Source of the DNA: Acidobacteriota bacterium
GTDB lineage: Bacteria; Acidobacteriota; Terriglobia; Acidiferrales; UBA7541
DNA: 41,048 nt
Assembly: GCA_003224055.1 (NCBI GenBank)
Contig: QHYE01000076.1
Coordinates: 1-41,048 of the forward strand
Direction: 5' to 3'
Below the pieces are notes generated by a model. The model was not told where the DNA came from and ran no database searches. It saw only the letters and a list, made by a program, of their open reading frames with translations. A program made the translations under genes and the position numbers. Each line of letters starts with the position of its first letter. Position 1 is the first letter of the stretch. Below are positions 1 to 8,681 of this stretch, one piece after another.

Positions 1-181
1 AGATGTTTGCGGTGAATTGCGAAGCTACGATGCCTGTGCTGAGAGCACCGCCGGCGCCGATCGAACAAGCCACCGAACTGCCGCTAGCGCTGAAATTGCC
101 GCTGGATTGCGCGAAAGCGATGGGTGCGATCAACATTGGGATTGCGAATGCGAATGTACATACTAACTTTTTCATGTTCAT
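1..181 (-). CDS. Secreted protein, N-terminal part only (runs off the left edge)
   Basis: Sixty codons of a minus-strand gene are present, beginning MNMKKLVCTF and running off the window without a stop. The N-terminus is a classic Sec signal peptide: Lys-Lys, a hydrophobic core, then an AFA-Q cleavage site near residues 22-25. The mature part that can be seen is rich in Gly, Ser and Ala with one Cys. The start at 181 is chosen because a GGAGG (193-197) lies 11 bases upstream; a second ATG at 175 would be 17 bases away. It resembles the small secreted proteins of unknown role that are frequent in Acidobacteriota, but too little is visible to name a family. Probably periplasmic or extracellular. 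Confidence 0.7.
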   Translation of the reverse strand, partial: MNMKKLVCTFAFAIPMLIAPIAFAQSSGNFSASGSSVACSIGAGGALSTGIVASQFTANI

Positions 182-636
182 AAGCCTGGCTTCCTCCGTT
201 TTTTTTGTTCGAACCTCTAGTCATGAAAACCTGAGTTCCTCATTCGAGTACGACCCACCGCTGAACTGCTGCACTGAAAAACCGAAGGTCGCTGGCCAGG
301 ATGAGTGAAGAATGCGCCGCTAGTGAGTCACGGTCTACTGGTCGGAAGACCAGTTTTAGGTCAGCGGCTGCGGTGGAGACGGCCAGGCGGGAGGGGTTGA
401 AAGGCCACCACATTGATGTTGAACCAGACGGAGTCCCCGGGACGATGAAAACGGGCTTCCATAGAAGTGGCAGCGGCATTTCGATTCGAGCCGTCAGGCG
501 ATGACATTCCGGATGGTCGGCCATCCGGAATGTATGGTCCGCCGCTTTGCCGCAAGCGGATTTCTGCGGCGCCGCGGGACAACCGCAACGAACACGCCGA
601 AGCAAGCCGCTAACAAACAACGCCCCTGCGGGCGGA
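182..636. other. 455-bp intergenic stretch without a convincing gene
   Basis: Only the ribosome-binding site of the gene to the left and a perfect palindrome (504-533) stand out. Minus-strand open frames cross the region but have no signal peptide, recognisable motif or ribosome-binding site. A short minus-strand stretch around 361-470 could be a gene remnant, but I cannot assign it. Confidence 0.5.
504..533. repeat. Perfect 13-bp inverted repeat with a 4-base loop
   Basis: ACATTCCGGATGG (504-516) and its exact complement (521-533) flank TCGG. No T-run follows on either strand, so it is not a typical intrinsic terminator. It lies about 100 bases beyond the amidase stop. It could be a REP-like element, a regulator site or an RNA 3'-end stabiliser. 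Confidence 0.8.
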
Positions 637-2457
637 TCAGAAGGAGGGCGGGCGCTCGGCGGAGACGGCGAAGGCGCGCTCGAGGGCGATGCCGGCGCGG
701 CCGAGGGTGCCTTCCTCGAAAAGACGGCCGATCAGGGTGACGCCGTGGGGAACGCGGCGCGGGGGAGAAAATTTTGGCAGGGGATTTTTCGGGTCGGGGG
801 CCCAGTCGGAACGTGCTTCGGAGACTTGGACGAATCCGGCGCGTAGCGTGAGCGACGGGTGGCCTGTCTGGTTGCTGATGGTGAGCATTTCGTCGCGGAG
901 CGAGGGGACGAGGAGCAGATCCACCTGCGAGAAGATGCGCGCCATCTCCTGCGCGACTTTGCGGCGGAAGCGATCGGCCTGGACGAAATCCACGGCGGAG
1001 AGAAAACGGGACTGGCGGAAAAGATTGGGCCAGGCGTCGGGCGTCTGGACTTTGAGCTGGTCTATGCCGTGGGTGAGGGTGAGTTCCTCGAAAGCCGCGG
1101 CGCCTTCGGCGAAAAGAATCAGGTTGAGCGAGTTGTAGGGCCAATCGGGAAGAGAGACCTCCACGGGAATCATGCCGAGTTTCCTGATGGTCTCCAGAGC
1201 GGCGCGATCCACGTCGGTGGCGGGGCTTTCTTTCATCCACGCGGGGAAATAGCCGACGCGCAGACGTTTGACGCTTGCGCTGGCGTCGAAGTCCAGGTGG
1301 CTGGGGACGCTCGAAACGTCGCCAGCATCCGGGCCCGAGATGGCTTGGAGGACGAGGAGCGCGTCTTCGACGGTGCGGGTCATGGGACCGAGCTTATCGA
1401 GCGACCAGCAGAGAGTCATGGCGCCGGTGCGGGGCAGGCGGCCGTAGGTGGGACGCAGCCCGGTGATGCCGCAACGCATGCTGGGGCTGACGATGCTACC
1501 GCCGGTTTCGCTGCCGATGGAGAAACCGACGAGGCCTGCCGCAGTGGCGGCGCCGGGGCCGGCGCTGGAGCCGGATGCGCCTTCTTCCAAGAGCCATGGA
1601 TTCACGGTCTGTCCGCCGAACCAAATATCGTTGAGGGCAAGCGCGCCGAGGCTGAGCTTGGCGATGAGCACGGCGCCAGCGGCGTGCAGGCGCTTGACGA
1701 GGGCGGCGTCGTCTTTGGGAATGCGATTGCGGAACGGCTCGGCACCGTAGGTGGTGGGGATTCCGGCGGTGTCCAGAAGATCCTTGCCGCCCCAAGGAAT
1801 GCCGTGAAGCGGGCCGCGATATTTTCCCGCGGCGATTTCGCGGTCGGCCTTTTTGGCTTGGGCGAGGGCGAGATCGCGCGTAAGGGTAATGACGCAGCGC
1901 AACTTGGGATCGAATTGCTCGATGCGGTGGAGGTAGATTTGCGTGAGGCGCTCGGAGGTGAGCTTGCGCTGCTCGATCCAGCGCGAAAGTTGGGTTACCG
2001 GGGCGAAGGCGACGTCTGCATCGCTGGAGGGCAGCGGGCCGGGATCGGATTTGCTGCGAATGAATTGATCGCGTTGCGGACCGGCGGGCTGGCCGGGCAA
2101 CACGGAGTGGTAGCGCGACCACGGCGCGAGAGTTGGCTCGAGCGCTATGGTGCGAGGACCAGTGCGGCGTTCGTAGACGGAAGCGAGGTTGACGCGCCAG
2201 GTTTGGGCGGCCATGGCGCGATCCGCGCTGGAGAGTTGCACCTGCACGAGTTTTTCAGCTTCGGCGAAGGTCGCGGGCGAGACTTCGGGGCCGACGGCGG
2301 GGCCGGTGCCGAAAGCGGGCGGCGCGCCGGGCGGGAGTTGCGTGGGATCTTGCTCGATTTCGTTGGGATGGTCCTGTGCGTTCGAACGAACTGCGACGGC
2401 TGCGCCGAGGAGACCGAGCGAAGCCTGAGTCAAGAAGTGCCTGCGCGATTTGGACAT
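637..2457 (-). CDS. Tat-exported amidase (amidase signature family)
   Basis: A 606-residue enzyme of the amidase signature family, which hydrolyses carboxamides with a Ser-cisSer-Lys triad. The triad is visible: Lys225 in GGKDLL, the cis-Ser at 297 in GASGSSAG, and the nucleophile Ser321 in GSETGGS. The 24-residue spacing between the two serines matches well-studied members. The N-terminus SRRHFLT plus a hydrophobic stretch and a SNA-Q site near 27 is a twin-arginine signal, so the enzyme should act outside the cytoplasm. The first 150 residues are longer than in cytosolic amidases. The start at 2457 has a GGAGG five bases upstream; an in-frame start at 2523 has no such site and would bury the Tat motif. 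The LysE-type exporter gene ends 79 bases upstream on the same strand, so the two may be co-transcribed. The substrate is unknown. Confidence 0.93.
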   Translation of the reverse strand: MSKSRRHFLTQASLGLLGAAVAVRSNAQDHPNEIEQDPTQLPPGAPPAFGTGPAVGPEVSPATFAEAEKLVQVQLSSADRAMAAQTWRVNLASVYERRTGPRTIALEPTLAPWSRYHSVLPGQPAGPQRDQFIRSKSDPGPLPSSDADVAFAPVTQLSRWIEQRKLTSERLTQIYLHRIEQFDPKLRCVITLTRDLALAQAKKADREIAAGKYRGPLHGIPWGGKDLLDTAGIPTTYGAEPFRNRIPKDDAALVKRLHAAGAVLIAKLSLGALALNDIWFGGQTVNPWLLEEGASGSSAGPGAATAAGLVGFSIGSETGGSIVSPSMRCGITGLRPTYGRLPRTGAMTLCWSLDKLGPMTRTVEDALLVLQAISGPDAGDVSSVPSHLDFDASASVKRLRVGYFPAWMKESPATDVDRAALETIRKLGMIPVEVSLPDWPYNSLNLILFAEGAAAFEELTLTHGIDQLKVQTPDAWPNLFRQSRFLSAVDFVQADRFRRKVAQEMARIFSQVDLLLVPSLRDEMLTISNQTGHPSLTLRAGFVQVSEARSDWAPDPKNPLPKFSPPRRVPHGVTLIGRLFEEGTLGRAGIALERAFAVSAERPPSF

Positions 2458-2536
2458 GGGGTCCTCCGGCAGCATTGTAGCCGAGTCCCACCGTGCGAGA
2501 GAGCTCTGGATAAACTGTCGCACGCCAAAGGGAGGT

Positions 2537-3160
2537 TTACTTGGTGTCGGCGAGGGCGACGTAAGCGCCGAGGCCGATCATGCCGAGGCCGGAAGCAACG
2601 CGCTGGCCGCGGCGAAAGCGCACGCTGCTCTTGAGTTTGCGCTCGAGAGGAGCGGCGAGGACAACCACAAGAAGATCGGCGGCCGTATTGAGGATCACAG
2701 AGAAAGCCCCGAGAACCAGGAATTGCAGAAAAACATGGCCGCGTTCGGGGGCGATGAATTGCGGGATGAAGGACAGGAAAAACAGAGCCGTCTTTGGGTT
2801 GAGAACCTCGGTGAGAATTCCCTGCCGAAACGCGCCCTGCGAGGGTTGCAATACGCTGACAGTCATTTCCGAATTTCGCGTGCGGATCATGCGGATGCCG
2901 AGCCAAACCAGATACGCAGCGCCTGCAAACTTGACGGTGTGAAATGCCACGGCGGAAGCGGCAAGGATCGCGGAGACGCCGAGCGCGGCGGCCAAGACAT
3001 GGAAGAGTCCACCAACAAGGGTACCGAAAGAAGAATGGATGCCTTCACGGCGGCCTCCGGCGAGGCTGCGCGCCAAAACGTAAAAAATTCCCGGCCCCGG
3101 GGTGATGGCCAGCACCAAAGCAGCAGCAAAGAAAAGCAAGAAACGGTGGGTGTCGAACAT
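2537..3160 (-). CDS. LysE/RhtB-family amino-acid exporter
   Basis: A 207-residue inner-membrane protein with about six hydrophobic segments. It has the LysE/RhtB hallmark near the N-terminus (ITPGPG, residues 19-24) and the mid-protein NPKT motif (about 121-124) followed by FFLSFIPQF. Family members export amino acids or homoserine lactones by proton antiport. Length is normal for the family. It lies upstream of the amidase on the same strand with a 79-base gap, so a two-gene unit is possible, for example release of an amidase product or export of an excess amino acid. That link is inference. The ribosome-binding site before the ATG is weak. Confidence 0.92.
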   Translation of the reverse strand: MFDTHRFLLFFAAALVLAITPGPGIFYVLARSLAGGRREGIHSSFGTLVGGLFHVLAAALGVSAILAASAVAFHTVKFAGAAYLVWLGIRMIRTRNSEMTVSVLQPSQGAFRQGILTEVLNPKTALFFLSFIPQFIAPERGHVFLQFLVLGAFSVILNTAADLLVVVLAAPLERKLKSSVRFRRGQRVASGLGMIGLGAYVALADTK

Positions 3161-3218
3161 CCTGGAATTGTAAGGGGCCGACTTCTGGCTTGCAAGATGC
3201 TCTCTGAATCGTAAAGTG

Positions 3219-3248
3219 TCGACGGGTAACTGCGCTTTGGCTTATGAT
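3219..3248 (+). promoter_or_regulatory. Candidate promoter of glpX
   Basis: TCGACG (3219-3224), an 18-base spacer and TATGAT (3243-3248) give a reasonable sigma70-like promoter about 75 bases before the glpX ATG. Judged by eye. Confidence 0.4.
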
Positions 3249-3324
3249 GACGCCCGCGTTGGACCGCCGGGGCAAATCTTAAACGGGACAAGCCCCCGGC
3301 GGAGTAATCCGGAGAAGCAAGCTA

Positions 3325-4311
3325 ATGGAAGAACAACTGAGCCTGGATTTTTTGCGCGTGGTGGAAAACGCCGCGATTGCGGCGGCGCGCACGATGGGAT
3401 ACGGCGACCGGCACCATGCGGATGAAGTGGCCGTGGAAGCGATGCGCAAGACGATGGACTCGGTGGAGATCGACGGGACGATTGTAATCGGTGAAGGCGA
3501 GCGGGACGAAGCGCCGATGCTGTACATCGGAGAAAAAGTGGGACTGGCGACGCACGCGCCGAAGGCTTTGTTTCCGCAAGTGGACATCGCCGTGGATCCG
3601 CTGGAAGGAACGAACCTCTGCGCGACGGGGGCCGCGAATGCGATCGCGGTGCTGGCCGCCAGCGACCGCGGCGGCTTGCTGCATGCGCCGGATTTGTACA
3701 TGGAGAAGCTGGTGGTGGGGCCGTCGTGCAAGGGCGCCGTGGACCTGGATGCGCCGGTGGCCGACAATTTGAAGTCGATCGCGAAGCGGCTGGAGCGAGA
3801 TGTTGAGGATCTTGTCGTGGTGGTTTTGGACCGGCCGCGGCACGAGAAGATCATCGCGGACATTCGTGCGGCGGGGGCGCGCATCCGATTGATCGGCGAT
3901 GGCGACCTCTCGGCGGGAATTTCTTCCGCCGTGATCGGGACAGGAGTGCATGCGGTGATGGGAACGGGCGGTGCGCCGGAGGGCGTGTTGACGGCGGCGG
4001 CGCTGCGCTGCTTGAACGGGCAAATCCTAGCGCGCCTGGTGGTGAGCAAACCGGAGCACGCCGAACGGCTGGCAAAAATGGGGGTAAAGGATACGAAGCG
4101 TATTTACGACACCGAGGATCTGGCGCCCGGAAAGAAAATGATTTTTGCGTGCACCGGCGTTACGGATGGAAATTTGCTGAAGGGCGTGCGGTTCTTCGGG
4201 GAAGGCATTCGAACGAGCTCGATGATCTTGACGCTGGATGACCGGCAGGTGCGGTTCATTGATTCGGTGCACCTGGAGAAGCGGCCGGATATTAAGGTGC
4301 GATTTAATTGA
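3325..4311 (+). CDS. glpX: Fructose-1,6-bisphosphatase, class II
   Basis: A 328-residue cytosolic enzyme of gluconeogenesis that removes the 1-phosphate of fructose 1,6-bisphosphate using divalent metal. Class II (GlpX) hallmarks are all present: HADE (31-34), [13 protein letters not shown] (54-66), VDPLEGT (90-96), GDGD (190-193) and GTGGAPEGV (212-220). These include the acidic metal ligands Asp33, Glu57 and the aspartates of the VD...DPLEGT stretch. Length equals the usual 320-340. The ATG is preceded by GGAGAA (3311-3316) at good spacing. No other class of fructose bisphosphatase is seen in the window. Gene order is divergent from the LysE gene and convergent with the lipoprotein gene, so it is probably monocistronic. 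Confidence 0.97.
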   Translation: MEEQLSLDFLRVVENAAIAAARTMGYGDRHHADEVAVEAMRKTMDSVEIDGTIVIGEGERDEAPMLYIGEKVGLATHAPKALFPQVDIAVDPLEGTNLCATGAANAIAVLAASDRGGLLHAPDLYMEKLVVGPSCKGAVDLDAPVADNLKSIAKRLERDVEDLVVVVLDRPRHEKIIADIRAAGARIRLIGDGDLSAGISSAVIGTGVHAVMGTGGAPEGVLTAAALRCLNGQILARLVVSKPEHAERLAKMGVKDTKRIYDTEDLAPGKKMIFACTGVTDGNLLKGVRFFGEGIRTSSMILTLDDRQVRFIDSVHLEKRPDIKVRFN

Positions 4312-4335
4312 AGTGAAATGAAAAGTTTGCCGTGG

Positions 4336-4373
4336 CTGCTACGTTTCAAAGAGCCGACAATCGACGGTAGCAG
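4336..4373. terminator. Weak stem-loop between convergent genes
   Basis: CTGCTAC (4336-4342) pairs with GTAGCAG (4367-4373) in the 80-base gap between glpX and the convergent lipoprotein gene. The loop is long and the flanking A/T tracts are poor, so this is only a possible shared terminator. Confidence 0.3.
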
Positions 4374-4391
4374 AAAATCCAAACAGAATTA

Positions 4392-5909
4392 TTACGGTTG
4401 CTGATTGGCGATGGCCAAGAAGACGCGGTCATCGACGGCGACGGAACGCTTAAAGAGAGTCACTGCAGTGCCGCCTGAAATCGCGACCTGATTCGCATGG
4501 CCGCTCAACGCGGGGCCGGCGGGCTTTCCTTCGCTTCCCGTGCCGTCACCGGGCTGGAGTGAAATGCAAGTCGTCTTTGGAGTGCAGTTGGCCGCGCCCA
4601 AACATGTATCGCGAATGAATACCTGGCGGTAGCCGCTGTTGCTGGAGTTCACCGAATTCTTTGCCGGAGTGGAGGAATGGCTCGGGGTAATAGCCAGGAA
4701 GGCGACAAATCTTCCCGAGGAACTTACGGAAGGGAGAATGCTCTGCGTTCCAAGCAACGCGCCGTTCGAATCGAGAGAAATGAGTTGGGTCGAGGGCTTG
4801 CACGAGTCTCCGGCGCCTGGGCAGGTATCGCGCATATAGACTTGCCGCCCGGCGGGTGCGCTTTCGATCAGGTTTGTCGCAGCCGAGCTGAAGGCGACAT
4901 ACCGGCCATCCGCGCTCATCGAAGGCGTGTGGCTTTCTTCGTTTGCCACGCTGCCGTCGGCTGCGACCGAGAGCAATGTGGTACGCGGCTGGCAGCCAGC
5001 CGCCGCGCCTTCGCAGGTGTCGCGCAGAAAAACCTGTGCGCGGTCGTTTTGTACGGCGGTATAGGCAACATATCGGCCATCGAGACTCACCACCGGTGTT
5101 TCTTCGGCAACCAGCGATGCGGCTGTTGCACTTGCCACCGCGGGCGCGGTGCAAGGCGCTGACGCGCAAATCGTGAAGGTTTGCGGAGCACTCGAGCCAC
5201 CGCCACCGCCGCCGCTACACACGGTGGAACACCCGGCCGGAGGCGGAGATCCCGGATTGAAAACCGTAACCGTGGCAGTGCCTGCAGCCGTGAGCAACCC
5301 GGCGGGGATCGATGCCTGAATCTGAGTGGCAGTGATGGTTCCCACGGTTAAGATCGTGGTCTTGGCTCCCGAGGTCCAATTCACCTGGGAAGCCTGAGTC
5401 GCATCCGAACTGGAGAGGAAGCTGGAGCCGGTCAGTGAGAGGCTCGTCGTCGCGCCCCCGGCAACGGCAGTGTTGGGAGTGATACTGGTCAAAACCGGTA
5501 GCGGATTCGCCGGTGGATTGATGACGAACGCGACTGGGTTGGAAAGACCATTGGTGCCGGAGCGGGTGGTGGGGCTCAGCGTGATGATGGTGGCGAGCCC
5601 GGGCTTTGCCACCAAAGCCTTAGGAACTGTTGCCGTAGCGATACTCCCCAGTATGTTTCCCGCACTGTCGGTTGGAAGGGTTGTAACGAGGGTCTGCCCA
5701 TTCCACTGGACGACGGTCCCCTTCACAAAGGTGCCGCCGTTCACGGTCAGCGTAAAATCATTTACTTGGCCGGCGCTGATGACCGAGGGAGAAATCGATA
5801 GGATGGTGGCGCCGGTGTTGTTCTGAAACGTGTTGCCGTAATCGTTGCAACCCGCCACCGCGAGAACCGCCACTGCTGCGACAGCCAGCGCTGTCCAAGA
5901 CCGCTTCAT
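4392..5909 (-). CDS. Lipoprotein with two TIG domains and beta-propeller (PD40-like) repeats
   Basis: A 505-residue exported lipoprotein. The signal peptide ends in the lipobox LAVAGC with the acylated Cys at 21. Two Ig-like TIG/IPT domains follow, at about 36-130 (SISPSVISAG) and 137-218 (SITPNTAVAG). A Gly/Ser linker (about 232-240) leads to a C-terminal propeller-like region. Three copies of a DGRYVA(Y/F)-type strand (for example 277-283 and 334-340) alternate with three RDTC-containing strands, as in WD40-like PD40 repeats. The regularly spaced Cys pairs in the propeller suggest disulfides outside the cytoplasm. No catalytic motif is seen; a binding or scaffolding role at the cell surface is inferred. 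AAGGAG lies just upstream of the ATG. Confidence 0.85.
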   Translation of the reverse strand: MKRSWTALAVAAVAVLAVAGCNDYGNTFQNNTGATILSISPSVISAGQVNDFTLTVNGGTFVKGTVVQWNGQTLVTTLPTDSAGNILGSIATATVPKALVAKPGLATIITLSPTTRSGTNGLSNPVAFVINPPANPLPVLTSITPNTAVAGGATTSLSLTGSSFLSSSDATQASQVNWTSGAKTTILTVGTITATQIQASIPAGLLTAAGTATVTVFNPGSPPPAGCSTVCSGGGGGGSSAPQTFTICASAPCTAPAVASATAASLVAEETPVVSLDGRYVAYTAVQNDRAQVFLRDTCEGAAAGCQPRTTLLSVAADGSVANEESHTPSMSADGRYVAFSSAATNLIESAPAGRQVYMRDTCPGAGDSCKPSTQLISLDSNGALLGTQSILPSVSSSGRFVAFLAITPSHSSTPAKNSVNSSNSGYRQVFIRDTCLGAANCTPKTTCISLQPGDGTGSEGKPAGPALSGHANQVAISGGTAVTLFKRSVAVDDRVFLAIANQQP

Positions 5910-6228
5910 TGATACTCCTTGATCTTTTTCTGGCGACCCCGACCGCGTCGGGGCTGGCCTGCTTCGGCGAACGGCGGGGAACGCGCGGCGCCAGCGTGCT
6001 TTGGGGGTGTGATGCCGAAATCGCGCTGCGCGTTGACCGTCTGGCGGTCACTCAGAACCTTCGCCGGCCCATCCGCACCCCTGCTTCAGGCCGCACGTTA
6101 CACGGAATCTCGGAGGCCCGAATTTCAGGGCCCACGCAACCCTACATGCTTACCATTCCGGTGGGGATTAGGTCAATGTTCATGTCGAGAGCGCTGCAGG
6201 ATGTCTGAGGGAGCTGCCGGAGGATGGG
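5910..6228 (-). other. 319-bp leader/intergenic region with a hairpin
   Basis: No coding potential is convincing. CCCCGAC (5937-5943) and GTCGGGG (5947-5953) form a tight seven-pair hairpin with a three-base loop, about 20 bases upstream of the ribosome-binding site of the lipoprotein gene. A weaker GGCCC/GGGCC stem lies further upstream. It may be a structured 5' leader, but I recognise no known riboswitch. Confidence 0.4.
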
Positions 6229-7188
6229 TCAGCGACCTTTGGTTGCGCTGAGAGCCTCGATCGAGAGGCGGACCAATTCACGGACGCGGACCTGGCACTC
6301 TGCATCGGGCACTGCCAAAGCCCCTGCAGCGCGATAGCAGGCCAGCGCCAGTTCCTTCCGGCCAAGTTTTGCGTAAAGATCGCCGCGGGCCAGTTGAAAC
6401 AGCGGATTCGCCGGGTATTTTTCGGCTAGAGGACTGATCACACGCAGCGCTTTTTCATATTGCAGATCGTAGCGATGCAGATTCAGGGCGAGGTAAAAGC
6501 GAGCAAGATTGGGAGTCAGAACACCCTCCGCGATGGCGTGCTCGAGCAGGCGCACGCCTTCCTGCTTGGAGCCTCCGGGGATGCCCATGAAAAATCGCAG
6601 GACTCTGGCCATGGCGCTAAGGGTGTCCACGTAATAGTTGTAAAGGCCGAGGCCCATGTCGGCATCGGCGAGGCTGACATCCAAAGTCTTGGCGCGGAGA
6701 AAATGCTCGCGGGCACGGACTCCGGCACGCGCGGCGTTGCGATTCTCGCCGCGAAGAGCATAGAGCCGGGCCGCCGCGGCATCGGCCATTCCCGCATAGA
6801 ACTGCATTCCCGCGGTTTCGTGCTGCTTGTTTTGCGCTTCGGCCAAAGAGGAGGCCTTGGCGGCCGACTCAAAATAATGCTGATCCGCGCCGTACTTTGC
6901 GCGCCGGCGCGCGTCGGTCATTCCATATTTGAATTCCGCCGAGGCGCACCAAATGCGCCACCACAGCGCTTCGGCTTCGAGAAGGTAGCCCAAAGGATGA
7001 TCGGGGTGTTCTTGTTCCATGCGCTTCGCGGCTTCCACAGCCTCGGTGATGTCGAAGGAATAGATTTTGTCGAGAACGGCGGGCGTCTCGGGTGGCAGAG
7101 TGAGTTTGGCGAAGCCGGCAGGCGCGGCAAACGAAGAGAGCAAAAGAAAAATGAGCGCGGCGCGGTGGAGTGTTGGCATCGAAGGCAT
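6229..7188 (-). CDS. Secreted TPR-like helical repeat protein of unknown role
   Basis: A 319-residue protein with a Sec signal peptide (hydrophobic residues about 9-22, then a PAGFA-K site near 27). The mature part is almost entirely alpha-helical. It contains repeated Ala/Leu-rich segments of TPR character, for example around 130-165, 200-225 and 255-300 (YPANPLFQLARGDLY, ELALACYRAAGAL). Such proteins usually act as scaffolds in the periplasm. No enzymatic motif is seen. A second in-frame ATG lies three codons downstream at 7179; neither start has a strong ribosome-binding site. The next gene upstream (APC permease) is divergent, so this gene is transcribed alone. Confidence 0.8.
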   Translation of the reverse strand: MPSMPTLHRAALIFLLLSSFAAPAGFAKLTLPPETPAVLDKIYSFDITEAVEAAKRMEQEHPDHPLGYLLEAEALWWRIWCASAEFKYGMTDARRRAKYGADQHYFESAAKASSLAEAQNKQHETAGMQFYAGMADAAAARLYALRGENRNAARAGVRAREHFLRAKTLDVSLADADMGLGLYNYYVDTLSAMARVLRFFMGIPGGSKQEGVRLLEHAIAEGVLTPNLARFYLALNLHRYDLQYEKALRVISPLAEKYPANPLFQLARGDLYAKLGRKELALACYRAAGALAVPDAECQVRVRELVRLSIEALSATKGR

Positions 7189-7288
7189 AATGCGTCTGTA
7201 CTTCCAATGAGTCTAAGCGGTTCGCGTAAAGTTGCAAACGGAAATGGCTGGCACAGAAGAATCTGCGTTAGGCGGCACGATGAGCATT

Positions 7289-7297
7289 TGCTATTCT
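7289..7297 (+). promoter_or_regulatory. Extended -10 element before the APC permease gene
   Basis: TGCTATTCT is an extended -10 box (TGn plus TATTCT) about 10 bases before the first ATG. The same nine bases recur before two other genes in the window. No clear -35 is seen, as is usual for extended -10 promoters. Confidence 0.4.
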
Positions 7298-7307
7298 CGG
7301 CGGACCG

Positions 7308-8681
7308 ATGATGACGGGCAATAAAGCCGAAAAAAATGCTCTCGAGCGCGGGCTGGGCCTGAAAGAGGCCGTCGCGCTGAACATGATCGAGATGGTGGGA
7401 ATCGGCCCGTTTGTCGTGATTCCCTTGGTCATCAAGGCCATGGGCGGGCCGCAAGCGCTGCTGGCGTGGGTTGCGGGAGCAGTACTGGCGCTTCTCGACG
7501 GTTTTGTGTGGTCGGAACTCGGCGCGGCGATGCCACTTGCCGGCGGCACCTACGTATTCCTGCGGGAAGCTTATGGTCCGGGCCGTTTCGGCCGGATGAT
7601 GTCGTTCCTGTTCGTCTGGCAAACTCTGATACAAGCGCCGCTCAGCCTGGCCTCGGGCGCGATCGGTTTTTCTCAGTATGCGTCCTACCTCCATCCGCTC
7701 GGCAAGTACGGAGAGAAAGCGGTTTCCGGCGCGCTGGTGATTGTTCTCGTCGCGCTGCTCTACCGGCGGATCACTTCGATCGGGAAAATTTCGATGCTCC
7801 TTTGGGTAGGGGTCATCGGGACGATCCTTTGGCTTATCTGGGGCGGGGCCACGCATTTCAATCCGCGGCTGGTCTTCACCTACGCTCCCGGGACCTGGAA
7901 TTTTTCGTGGCTATTCTTTGCCGGGCTGGGCTCGGCCACGGTCAACACGATTTACACCTACTGGGGCTATTACAACATCTGTCACCTCGGCGGCGAGATT
8001 CGCGAGCCGGAGAAAAACATTCCACGCGGCATTTTCATTTCGATTGCGGGAATTGCTGTGCTCTATCTCGTTATGCAGACGTGCATTCTCGGTGTTTTGC
8101 CGTGGCAGCAGGCGCAGGATTCGCCTTTCATCGTAAGCGCCTTCGTCGAGAAACTTTACGGCCCGTTTGCGGCGTGGTTCGCGACGCTGATGATCCTGTG
8201 GATCGCGTTTGCGTCGCTTTTTTCCTCGATGCTGGGGTATTCGCGCGTGCCGTATTCGGCGGCGCTGGACGGAAATTTCTTCCGGGTTTTTGCGCGCGTG
8301 CATCCCAAGGAAAAATTCCCTCACATTTCGCTGTTGTTCCTGGGTGCGCTGACGTTTGCCTTCAGCTTGCTCTTCAAGCTGAAGACGGTGATCACCGCGG
8401 TGCTGGCGATGCGCCTGATCATCCAGTTCATAGGCCAGGCCGTGGGTGTCATGTTGCTGCGGCGGCGCTGGCCCCCGGAGCGGCTGCCCTTTAAGATGTG
8501 GTTGTACCCGCTGCCGGCGCTGTTGACCATCGTGGGCTGGCTGTGGCTTTTTTCGCATACGGGAAAGGCCATTTGGTGGGGGTTACTGGTGATTATCATG
8601 GGACTGATTGTGTTTTTCGTGCAGGCGCGCATTCGAGAGGAATGGCCTTTCGGCTCGCCAGACTCTGAGGTCGTCGAATGA
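7308..8681 (+). CDS. APC-superfamily amino-acid permease
   Basis: A 457-residue inner-membrane transporter with about twelve hydrophobic segments. The N-terminal region has the APC signature GLKEAVALNMIEMVGIGPFV (residues 17-36), in which the GIGPF stretch is the substrate-contacting break in helix 1. Helix 3 and the WSELGAAMPLAGGTYVF region (about 68-84) are also typical. Such permeases import amino acids or related amines with protons or by exchange. The specificity cannot be read from sequence. The stop overlaps the start of the downstream PIG-L gene (ATGA, 8678-8681), so the two are translationally coupled. Two adjacent ATG codons (7308, 7311) are possible starts. Confidence 0.93.
   Translation: MMTGNKAEKNALERGLGLKEAVALNMIEMVGIGPFVVIPLVIKAMGGPQALLAWVAGAVLALLDGFVWSELGAAMPLAGGTYVFLREAYGPGRFGRMMSFLFVWQTLIQAPLSLASGAIGFSQYASYLHPLGKYGEKAVSGALVIVLVALLYRRITSIGKISMLLWVGVIGTILWLIWGGATHFNPRLVFTYAPGTWNFSWLFFAGLGSATVNTIYTYWGYYNICHLGGEIREPEKNIPRGIFISIAGIAVLYLVMQTCILGVLPWQQAQDSPFIVSAFVEKLYGPFAAWFATLMILWIAFASLFSSMLGYSRVPYSAALDGNFFRVFARVHPKEKFPHISLLFLGALTFAFSLLFKLKTVITAVLAMRLIIQFIGQAVGVMLLRRRWPPERLPFKMWLYPLPALLTIVGWLWLFSHTGKAIWWGLLVIIMGLIVFFVQARIREEWPFGSPDSEVVE

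Noticed and set aside
240-620. Minus-strand 126-codon frame in the 182-636 gap
   Set aside because: It crosses the perfect palindrome and has no ribosome-binding site, signal peptide or motif; at most a remnant.
859-2634. 591-codon plus-strand open frame opposite the amidase
   Set aside because: It is the antisense of a well-supported amidase, is compositionally Gly/Ala/Glu-rich and has no motif; long antisense frames are usual at this G+C.
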